Source: Candidatus Margulisiibacteriota bacterium (lineage in GTDB: Bacteria > Margulisbacteria > Termititenacia > Termititenacales > Termititenacaceae). From it: 11,754 nt of DNA. The stretch is taken from assembly GCA_031279615.1 (NCBI GenBank), contig JAITIE010000095.1:1-11754 (forward strand), given 5' to 3'. Under the pieces are notes generated by a model. That model worked only from the letters and a program-made list of their open reading frames with translations, was not told the DNA's origin and searched no databases. Made by a program: the position numbers and the translations under genes. How positions within the stretch are numbered: the first letter of the stretch is position 1; every line of letters begins with the position of its first letter. Shown here in pieces: positions 6,133 to 11,754 of the stretch.

Positions 6133-7509
6133 CTAGCCGAAAATACCCGAATTGAGAAACTCGTGATTATTTTTAGTTTTCTTGAGCAGATTGACCAGCT
6201 CCTCGGTGGCGTTTTCGGAATCAATACTCTTGCGCAGCATAATCGTTTTCTTTAAGACATCCTCGGCCAGCAGCAGCTCTTCCTTGCGCGTGCCGGAGCT
6301 GACCACATCGATAGCCGGATACACGCGGCGGTTGGCCAGCTTGCGGTCGAGATGCAGTTCCATATTGCCCGTGCCTTTGAATTCCTCGTAGATCACGTCA
6401 TCCATGCGGCTGCCCGTGTCGACCAGAGCCGTAGCGATAATCGTCAGCGAACCGCCGCCCTCGATATTGCGCGCCGCGCCGAAAAACCTTTTGGGTTTGT
6501 GCAGTGAAGCCGGATCCAGGCCGCCGGATAAAGTGCGTCCGGACGGCGCCACCACGATATTATGCGCGCGCGCCAGACGGGTGATGCTGTCCAGCAGGAT
6601 CACCACATCACGGCCATGCTCGACCAAACGCTTGGCGGACTCCAGCAGCAATTCCGAAACTTTGACATGCTGTTCCGGCGGCTCGTCAAAAGTCGAAGCC
6701 ACTACCTCGCCTTTGACAAAACGGCGCATATCGGTGACTTCTTCGGGACGCTCATCGACCAGCAGCACCTTGATCACCACTTCGGGGTGATTAAGCTCTA
6801 TGCTTTTGGCGATGTCTTTGAGAATTGTCGTCTTGCCGGCTTTGGGCGGGGACACAATCATCGCGCGCTGGCCAAAGCCGATCGGCGCGACCATGTCGAT
6901 CAAACGCGTCGTGATATTGTGCTGGCTGGACTCCAGACTCATTTTCTTGTCGGGGAAAATCGGCACCAAATTACTGAAAAAGGTGCGTTTGCGCGCGCCC
7001 TCTGGCGTCAGGTCATTTATTTTGTCCACCCGCGCCAGCGAAAAATATTTCTCGCCTTCTTTGGGCTTGCGCGCCAGACCGCGCACACGGTCGCCGGTCA
7101 GCAGCGAAAAACGGCGGATTTGCGCCGAAGACACATAAATATCCTCGCTGGACGGCAGATAATTATTGACGCGCAAAAAACCATAGCCGTCGGGCAGACG
7201 CTCCAGCACGCCTTCGCAGGCCACCGCGCCCTCGTCGCCGGTTTTGAGCTGCATAATTTTGTAAATCAAGTCGCTCTTTTCCAGAGTGGTCATTTCCTCG
7301 ATTTTTAATTCTTTGGCAATCGCGTAAAGTTCGGAAATTTTCATGCGCTGTAACGCCGGAATGTCCAGAGAAGCGATCAGCTTTTCACTGCTCCTGTCAC
7401 CGTTTCTCTCGGCCGGCCTCTCGTTGTTTTTTTCCGGTTTGGGAAGTTCTTCCTTTATTTCTTTTTCTGACACAGGGCTGTCCTGCTCTCTGGGTGTTCT
7501 GCCTGCCAT
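6133..7509 (-). CDS. rho: Transcription termination factor Rho
   Basis: This encodes a hexameric RNA-dependent ATPase and helicase that ends transcription at C-rich, unstructured RNA. Of 458 residues, about 40 form a charged low-complexity N-terminal extension. The Rho_N helical domain follows (about 48-90, MKISELYAIAKELKIEEMTT). The cold-shock-like RNA-binding domain is at about 95-165, with DGYGFLR at 107-113. The RecA-type core has Walker A PPKAGKTT (221-228) and Walker B VVILLDS (302-308), with VDERPEEVTDM at 251-261. The Q-loop SGGLDP and the R-loop HKPKRFFGAARN are intact, and R394-R395 sit where the arginine finger is expected. All key residues are present. GGAG lies 6 nt before the ATG. 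It heads an operon with the potassium transporter, which is not a standard pairing. Confidence 0.98.
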   Translation of the reverse strand: MAGRTPREQDSPVSEKEIKEELPKPEKNNERPAERNGDRSSEKLIASLDIPALQRMKISELYAIAKELKIEEMTTLEKSDLIYKIMQLKTGDEGAVACEGVLERLPDGYGFLRVNNYLPSSEDIYVSSAQIRRFSLLTGDRVRGLARKPKEGEKYFSLARVDKINDLTPEGARKRTFFSNLVPIFPDKKMSLESSQHNITTRLIDMVAPIGFGQRAMIVSPPKAGKTTILKDIAKSIELNHPEVVIKVLLVDERPEEVTDMRRFVKGEVVASTFDEPPEQHVKVSELLLESAKRLVEHGRDVVILLDSITRLARAHNIVVAPSGRTLSGGLDPASLHKPKRFFGAARNIEGGGSLTIIATALVDTGSRMDDVIYEEFKGTGNMELHLDRKLANRRVYPAIDVVSSGTRKEELLLAEDVLKKTIMLRKSIDSENATEELVNLLKKTKNNHEFLNSGIFG

Positions 7510-7567
7510 AATTTCTCCTTCAAGTGAAATTTTTAAAAAGACCTAAAATTAGCTGAAATATAGTTGA

Positions 7568-7596
7568 AGTATAACACGGACTGGCAAAACACGCAA
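7568..7596 (-). promoter_or_regulatory. rho operon promoter, extended -10
   Basis: Leftwards: TTGCGT (7596-7591), a 17-bp spacer and TATACT (7573-7568), preceded by TG (TGTTATACT). The start is expected near 7561, giving a leader of about 52 nt. It overlaps the divergent promoter at 7582-7611. The short leader contrasts with the long attenuated rho leader of E. coli. Confidence 0.65.
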
Positions 7597-7611
7597 CTAA
7601 CGTGGTATAAT
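7582..7611 (+). promoter_or_regulatory. Promoter of the 56-residue gene, extended -10
   Basis: A perfect TATAAT (7606-7611) is preceded by TGG (TGGTATAAT), an extended -10. A weak TGGCAA -35 (7582-7587) lies 18 bp upstream. The start would be near 7618, only about 14 nt before the ATG at 7632. Fifteen bp are shared with the rho promoter. Confidence 0.6.
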
Positions 7612-7631
7612 CAGATTGTCCAAGGAGCTTT

Positions 7632-7802
7632 ATGCTGATCGAAGAAACCGAATACATGGGCAAGCCAATGCTCAGCCTTAAAAACGACGAGAACGACCGT
7701 TTTCCTTTTTCTTTTGGCCTGGCCAAAGCCAAAAAAGTGCTGGGGGCAATTGAAGAAATTAAGAAATTTGTGGAAAAACATGACCGGCCAAAAGAAGCCT
7801 AA
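7632..7802 (+). CDS. Small uncharacterised protein, 56 residues
   Basis: The frame has 57 codons including TAA, with AAGGAG 4 nt before the ATG and an extended -10 promoter at the right distance, so it looks real despite its size. The protein is soluble and charged. MLIEETEYMGKPMLSLKN may form a beta hairpin, FPFSFGLAKAKKVL is the central motif, and AIEEIKKFVEKHDRPKEA should be an amphipathic helix. From memory, other bacteria have small unnamed proteins with an FPFxFGxxKAKxxL...IKKFVE pattern, but I cannot name a family or function. The GLAKAKKVLGAIEEIKKFVE part could suit dimerization or binding to a partner. It is transcribed away from rho and towards fic. Alone between its promoter and the operator array, it is probably monocistronic. 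Confidence 0.75.
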   Translation: MLIEETEYMGKPMLSLKNDENDRFPFSFGLAKAKKVLGAIEEIKKFVEKHDRPKEA

Positions 7803-7848
7803 ATCCAGTCTAATTTAAATTTTTCCTGCGCGTCTGGTAATTCAAAAG

Positions 7849-7926
7849 TAATCGTATCAATAATTGATATGATTGCCATTGCTAAGCACATCAAAATATG
7901 ATACGATTATACCGCTAATCATATCA
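7849..7926. promoter_or_regulatory. Operator array of five TAATCRTATCA half-sites in alternating orientation
   Basis: Copies are at 7849-7859 (+, TAATCGTATCA), 7865-7875 (-, one mismatch), 7883-7893 (+, TAAGCACATCA, two mismatches), 7899-7909 (-, exact TAATCGTATCA) and 7916-7926 (+, exact TAATCATATCA). Centres fall at 7854, 7870, 7888, 7904 and 7921, so spacing is 16, 18, 16 and 17 bp. Copies 1-2 and 3-4 each make a palindrome with a 5-bp centre, and copy 5 is a lone half-site that ends directly against the GGGAG ribosome site of fic. The array covers the probable fic promoter. A dimeric regulator, perhaps Fic through its winged helix, is the likely ligand. Confidence 0.75.
7873..7902 (+). 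promoter_or_regulatory. Candidate fic promoter inside the operator array
   Basis: TTGCCA (7873-7878), an 18-bp spacer and TATGAT (7897-7902) are a reasonable sigma70-like pair with a start near 7909. TTGCTA (7879-7884), 17 bp and TACGAT (7902-7907) is an alternative. Either choice puts half-sites over both the -35 and -10 regions, as expected for repression. Confidence 0.45.
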
Positions 7927-7937
7927 GGGAGAAAACC

Positions 7938-9050
7938 ATGCGGCGGTACATTTGGCAAAACAAAAATTGGCAAAATTTCGCGCCGGCCGGTCAGGGACTA
8001 GCAGAGCTGACAGCCCGAGCGCGGTTTTTGCAGGGACAATTGCTGGGCAAAATATCCGCCCTGGATCTGCGTCTGCAGACCGAAGCGCAGGGCGAATTGC
8101 TACTGGCCGAAACTTTGCAAACTTCCAAAATCGAAGGCCTGGAATTAAATGTCGAGTCCGTGCGCTCGTCCGTGGCGGCCAGACTCGGTCTGCCGCAGGG
8201 ATTTGGCCGGCCTATAGACCGCAGCGTTGATGGCTTGGTGGAAGTCCTGCTGGATGCTGTGCGGCGGCACGCGCGGCCGCTGACCCTGACCAGACTGAAC
8301 GGCTGGCACGCGGCGCTTTTTCCCACGGGGTTTTCCGGTCTGCGCCGCATTTCCGCCGGCGCGCCGCGGCAGGGCGATATGCAGGTCGTGTCCGGTTATC
8401 TAGGGCATGAAAAAATTCATTATGAGGCGCCGCCGGCCAAACAAGCCAAAAAAGAGCTGGCCGTTTTTCTCAAATGGCTTAAGTCTGGCGCCGGAGCAAG
8501 CAACGGGTTGCTGCGCGCGGCTGACGCGCATCTCAAATTCATAACCATTCACCCTTACGACGACGGCAACGGACGGCTGGCGCGCGCCATCACCGATATG
8601 GCTATGGCGCAGGACGAAAAAACCGCTTTGCGCGCCTACAGCTTGTCCGCGCAAATCATGCGCGAGCGTCAGGTTTATTATCAAATACTGGAAGACACGC
8701 AGCGTGGCGCGCGGCGGCTGGACGACTGGCGCGAGTGGTTTCTCCAAATGTTTTGCCGCGCCCTGCAAAACTCGCAGGAAATAATCTCCGCCGCTTTTCG
8801 CAAAGCCGCTTTTTGGAATACGCTCAGAGACTGCGCGCTAAACGTCCGGCAACGCAAAGTCATTCAAAAAATATTAGACCTCGGGAAATTTGAGGGCGGT
8901 CTGACCACGCGCAAATACGCGGCCATGACCAAAACCAGCGCCGCCACCGCCGCCCGCGAAATTGCCGATCTTTACCGCCAGAAAATATTAAAACAATTTG
9001 GCCAGGGACGCAGTGTGCGCTACGAATTAAACCTGCCAGTATTGCCGTGA
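7938..9050 (+). CDS. Class II Fic protein (DUF4172 N-terminus) with C-terminal winged helix
   Basis: This should transfer AMP from ATP to a protein hydroxyl. The 370-residue product begins YIWQNKNWQNF, the DUF4172/Fic N-terminal pattern. The inhibitory helix carries T62-SKI-E66-G67, matching [S/T]xxxE[G/N], where the glutamate blocks productive ATP binding, and because it lies N-terminal to the Fic core in the same chain this is class II. The core shows H205-PYDDGNGRLA-R216, the full HPFx[D/E]GNGRxxR loop with the catalytic histidine. The flap/target region is RQGDMQVVSGYLGHEKIHYE (about 144-163). Residues 300-366 resemble a winged helix (GLTTRKYAAMTKTSAATAAR, then a wing with GQGRSVRYEL). 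GGGAG lies 6 nt before the ATG. The target is unknown. The promoter is covered by a repeat array, so autoregulation is likely. It overlaps the convergent GH94 gene by 24 bp. Confidence 0.93.
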   Translation: MRRYIWQNKNWQNFAPAGQGLAELTARARFLQGQLLGKISALDLRLQTEAQGELLLAETLQTSKIEGLELNVESVRSSVAARLGLPQGFGRPIDRSVDGLVEVLLDAVRRHARPLTLTRLNGWHAALFPTGFSGLRRISAGAPRQGDMQVVSGYLGHEKIHYEAPPAKQAKKELAVFLKWLKSGAGASNGLLRAADAHLKFITIHPYDDGNGRLARAITDMAMAQDEKTALRAYSLSAQIMRERQVYYQILEDTQRGARRLDDWREWFLQMFCRALQNSQEIISAAFRKAAFWNTLRDCALNVRQRKVIQKILDLGKFEGGLTTRKYAAMTKTSAATAAREIADLYRQKILKQFGQGRSVRYELNLPVLP

Positions 9051-11474
9051 TAGTTCGTCAGTCGCGCCACCTTTGCCCAGGATGGCCTCGACAGTCGTGT
9101 CTTTTTGCTGGATCGGCACAACTAGTCCTTTGATTTCCTGGCCGTTGACGATGATTTTTTTCACGCCTTTGCTGACTTTTTCAGGATTTTTGACCGTGAT
9201 ACGGTAGGTAACGCCACGGTAAACACGGGTCATTTTGAATTCCGGCCAGTCCGGCGGTATACAGGGGTTGATCTGCAGGCCGGCGTAAGTCGGGATCACG
9301 CCCAAAATATATTTCGTGCTGACCGTGTACATCCACGACGCCGTGCCGGACAGCCAGCTGTTGCGGCCAAGACCAAACTGCGGATGATCGTCGCCCAAAA
9401 TATTCTGCGGGTAATTGTAAGGCGCGGCTTCAAAAATTTCGATAAGGTCATTTTTAGCGGCCGGGTTGACCTGACTGTAATACTCAAACGCTCGGTCGCC
9501 GCGCCCCATCAGCGTCTCGGCAAACATGATCCAGGGATTGGTGTGCAGGAAAATACCGCCGTTTTCTTTGGCGCCCGGCGGATAAGTGGTCACGCCGCCC
9601 TTGCGCCAGTCGAAACCGTTGTAAGACGGCCAGCTGATTTTTACACCATATTTGGTGTTGAGTTTTTGGCGCAGGCTTTCCAGCGCGATTTTGGCTTTTT
9701 CCGGCTCGGCAAAACCCGCCAGCAGCGGCCAGGACTGCGCGTTAGCAAAAAGCTTGCTGCCGTCATTCTGCTGTGAGCCGAGTGGCGCGCCGTCCGCCTC
9801 GAACCAGCGCACAAACCACTCGCCGTCCCAGGTTGACTTTTGAAAAGCTTGTTTCATTTCCGCGTAATATTTTTTGTATTTAGAGACGTAATCTTTTTTC
9901 GATAAAAACTCGCACAGCTCGATCATTTTGAGCAGGGCGCGTCCGTACAGGCAGCAGGTAAACACCGACTCCGCGTCGCCTTTGAGATTGACCGTGTCGT
10001 TCCAGTCGGCAAAACCCAGCAGCGGCAGGCCGTGCTGGCCGGTATGCGCGCGCGTAAACTCAATCGCGCGGTCCAGATGCTCAAACAGCGGGGCTTTTTC
10101 CCGCTGCTCGACCGGCTTGGTCTGGTCGTAAAAAGTAATTTCCTCGTCGAGAATTTGAGTGTTGCCGGTCTCTTTGATATACGCGGTCACCGGATAAATC
10201 GGCCAGAGATGGTCGTCCGAGTACCAGTCGTGGCCTTTTTCCTCGCGGCTGTCGCCGGCGTTGGCCTCCATCGTGGAAGCGTAAAACTGATGCATGGCCG
10301 AGCCGTTCGGTTTTTGCACGCTCAAAATCTTGCGCAACAACGCCAAGCCTTCCTCAGGCATGTGCGCCATGACGCCAATAATGTCCTGCGATGAATCACG
10401 GTAACCAATGCCGCGACCGCCGAAACCAAGCTGATTGTAAGACAAATCGCGCGACCAATTTTTGGTCACGTGGCATTGCCGCGGATTGTGCACGTTGACC
10501 ATAGAATTAAATCCGGCGTCGGGTGTTTCGATCTGCAAGATAGCCAGATATTTAGTCCAAAAATCGGCCAGCGCCTGAAACGCCGCGTCGACGTTTTTCA
10601 CGTCTTGATATTTTTTGATTACCGGCAGGGCTTTTTCGACGGACTCGTCCTGACCGAGCAGGACGACCAGCCGCTTGCTCTCGCCGTTTTGCAAAATTCC
10701 GAGATGGTGCAACAACGCGCCGATATTGTTGCCGCGGTTAGCCTCGTAATTGGACAACTCGGCATTTTGCAGAGCGAGTGGATTAGCCCAGGCGCCGTAT
10801 TCATTGTCGCCCAGGAACTTTTTGCGATCGGTCTCAAAAGAAGAGATCGGATAATTGGAAGTCAGATAGTTGACCGCAGTGTCTCTTTTCATAAACGCAT
10901 ATTGCGTCACGATTTTGAAACCGTGCCGGTCATCGAGACGGGCGGTCATAGTCTGCGGCACCCAGTCCGCGTTGGTCAACTGTTTCAGCGCGTCAAAATG
11001 CGTGTATTCCACCACCGGCGCCGCGTCGATCTCCAGCGGCTGGCCGGACTTATTGGTGATGGTAATGTCGCGGATCTCCACCGCATCACCGTTGGGCACA
11101 AAAATCGTGACCTCGGCGCGGATGCCGTAAAATTCCGAAACGATTTTTTGATAACTCAAACCAACATGCGCCTCAAACAGGTCGTACTTATCCAATGTCG
11201 GCACAAAAAACGGCGAAAAAACTTTATATCCGTCTTTGGTTTTGAAACGCACGTACAATGTAGAGCCTTTAAATTCCGCGGCGGGCATTTGCGGAAGATA
11301 TTTGGTGATGCGGTTGAGCGCCGGATCGCCTTTGCACAGCAACGCGCCGCCGGTATGGTCGACAAAACCGCCGAACTGCAGCGTGCCAATATAATTAATC
11401 CACTTGAGAGGAGTTTTGGGATCGGTAATCACGTATTCTTTATGCTCATCATCAAAATAGCCGTAACTAACCAT
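9027..11474 (-). CDS. GH94 disaccharide phosphorylase, cellobiose phosphorylase-like
   Basis: GH94 enzymes split beta-linked disaccharides with inorganic phosphate, inverting to an alpha-sugar-1-phosphate and a free sugar. Substrates include cellobiose, chitobiose and laminaribiose, and the exact one cannot be read here. The 815 residues match the usual length of about 800-820. The layout is an N-terminal beta-sandwich (about 1-300), a helical linker, an alpha/alpha barrel (about 320-730) and a C-terminal beta region. Barrel motifs are NVHNPRQCHVTKNWSRDLSY, GIGYRDSSQDIIGVMAHMPE (355-374), DWYSDDHLWPIYP and the catalytic FADWND, with D490 the expected general acid. There is no signal peptide, so it acts in the cytoplasm and needs an importer, which is not in this window. 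The ribosome site is weak (GGTG). An extended -10 promoter lies at 11502-11531. It overlaps fic at the 3' end. Confidence 0.93.
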   Translation of the reverse strand: MVSYGYFDDEHKEYVITDPKTPLKWINYIGTLQFGGFVDHTGGALLCKGDPALNRITKYLPQMPAAEFKGSTLYVRFKTKDGYKVFSPFFVPTLDKYDLFEAHVGLSYQKIVSEFYGIRAEVTIFVPNGDAVEIRDITITNKSGQPLEIDAAPVVEYTHFDALKQLTNADWVPQTMTARLDDRHGFKIVTQYAFMKRDTAVNYLTSNYPISSFETDRKKFLGDNEYGAWANPLALQNAELSNYEANRGNNIGALLHHLGILQNGESKRLVVLLGQDESVEKALPVIKKYQDVKNVDAAFQALADFWTKYLAILQIETPDAGFNSMVNVHNPRQCHVTKNWSRDLSYNQLGFGGRGIGYRDSSQDIIGVMAHMPEEGLALLRKILSVQKPNGSAMHQFYASTMEANAGDSREEKGHDWYSDDHLWPIYPVTAYIKETGNTQILDEEITFYDQTKPVEQREKAPLFEHLDRAIEFTRAHTGQHGLPLLGFADWNDTVNLKGDAESVFTCCLYGRALLKMIELCEFLSKKDYVSKYKKYYAEMKQAFQKSTWDGEWFVRWFEADGAPLGSQQNDGSKLFANAQSWPLLAGFAEPEKAKIALESLRQKLNTKYGVKISWPSYNGFDWRKGGVTTYPPGAKENGGIFLHTNPWIMFAETLMGRGDRAFEYYSQVNPAAKNDLIEIFEAAPYNYPQNILGDDHPQFGLGRNSWLSGTASWMYTVSTKYILGVIPTYAGLQINPCIPPDWPEFKMTRVYRGVTYRITVKNPEKVSKGVKKIIVNGQEIKGLVVPIQQKDTTVEAILGKGGATDELSRQYWQV

Positions 11475-11501
11475 AGTGCACCGCCCAAAAAATGATGCGG
11501 T

Positions 11502-11531
11502 ACTCTAACATTTGGCCGCCGCAAAAAGCAA
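11502..11531 (-). promoter_or_regulatory. Candidate promoter of the GH94 gene
   Basis: Leftwards: TTGCTT (11531-11526), an 18-bp spacer and TAGAGT (11507-11502), preceded by TG (TGTTAGAGT). Transcription would begin near 11495, about 20 nt before the ATG. The -10 is only a 4/6 match, so it depends on the TG extension. Confidence 0.4.
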
Positions 11532-11548
11532 GCTGTTTCTTAACTCCC

Positions 11549-11561
11549 GTTTAAGCTAAAC
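11549..11561. repeat. Short imperfect palindrome upstream of the GH94 gene
   Basis: GTTTA and TAAAC flank a 3-bp centre (GTTTAAGCTAAAC). It lies about 18 bp upstream of the GH94 -35 and between that promoter and the divergent right-edge gene. It may be an operator, but at this size chance is a fair alternative. Confidence 0.25.
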
Positions 11562-11647
11562 ACAACAATTTTTTTCGCTGGATTCGCAGGCATATATTTA
11601 AAAAAAACGGGTATATGTTCGGTAACCATGGCAAACGGAGGGGCATG

Positions 11648-11754
11648 ATGTCGGCCAGTTTATTGAAAAATATTTATACGACTAAAAAGGAAACCGAAAA
11701 ACTGATCGTGGCTTTCGGCGTCAACCGTTTGTTCCACAAAAGGCTGAAAAAATC
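11648..11754 (+). CDS. Start of an unknown gene, cut by the right edge
   Basis: The ATG at 11648 opens 35 complete codons that run off the edge. GGAGG lies 6 nt upstream. The ATG at 11645 is in the same frame but only 3 nt from that site, so 11648 is preferred. The visible protein reads MSASLLKNIYTTKKETEKLI and continues into a basic AFGVNRLFHKRLKK segment. It is helical, lacks a signal peptide and matches no family I know. A 6-codon frame from the ATG at 11628 ends in a TGA (11646-11648) that overlaps both possible starts. TATATT at 11593-11598 is a possible -10, without a convincing -35. The gene diverges from the GH94 gene. Confidence 0.6.
   Translation, partial: MSASLLKNIYTTKKETEKLIVAFGVNRLFHKRLKK

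Noticed and set aside
6562..7308. 248-codon + strand frame opposite rho
   Set aside because: It is fully inside rho on the other strand, with no ribosome site or family motif. High third-base G/C in rho leaves this frame free of stops.
10470..11495. Long open frame of 341 codons on the + strand opposite the GH94 gene
   Set aside because: It lies entirely antisense to a gene with clear GH94 motifs, has no recognisable domain, and has the Arg/Val/His-rich make-up of a shadow frame.
11628..11648. Six-codon leader peptide before the right-edge gene
   Set aside because: It has no ribosome site of its own and is too short to judge. The overlap of its stop with the start is noted, but chance is likely.

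Overview
The window is bacterial chromosomal DNA. It carries core translation and transcription genes (rpsB, tsf, a tRNA-Gln, rho), strong Shine-Dalgarno sites before most genes, sigma70-like promoters, tight gene packing, and coding DNA that is clearly more GC-rich than the A/T-rich spacers. I cannot name the species. The split two-gene TrkA, the tRNA-Gln with a U1-A72 pair and A73, and the rho-to-potassium-transport operon fit a deep-branching or uncultured lineage better than an enterobacterium, but that is inference.

Layout. (1) 1-403: a phage-like gene cut by the left edge, reading leftwards, with a promoter region holding two perfect palindromes. (2) 404-2345: a leftward rpsB-tsf-tRNA-Gln transcription unit with an extended -10 promoter and a structured leader. 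(3) 2340-3077: a rightward gene of unknown function, with weak acetyltransferase-like features, that may be almost leaderless. (4) 3058-7596: a compact leftward operon of rho, a one-domain TrkA, a two-domain TrkA, TrkH and a membrane-anchored OB-fold protein, with gaps of 5 nt or less. (5) 7582-7802: a 56-residue protein divergent from rho, whose promoter physically overlaps the rho promoter. (6) 7849-9050: a self-inhibited class II Fic AMP-transferase with a C-terminal winged helix, preceded by an array of five alternating copies of TAATCRTATCA lying across its promoter. (7) 9027-11531: a leftward GH94 disaccharide phosphorylase. (8) 11648-11754: the start of a rightward gene cut by the right edge.

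How the genes fit together. rpsB-tsf and the tRNA supply translation. The two TrkA proteins probably form a mixed cytoplasmic gating ring on TrkH for potassium or sodium-potassium uptake. The GH94 enzyme would split an imported beta-glucoside disaccharide by phosphorolysis. The Fic protein looks autoregulated and is the best candidate here for an undescribed regulatory circuit. Two convergent gene pairs (2379-3077 with 3058-3546, and 7938-9050 with 9027-11474) overlap at their 3' ends by 20 and 24 bp, with no visible terminator between them. There is no insertion sequence, rRNA or CRISPR array, and no gene-free stretch exceeds 300 bp.
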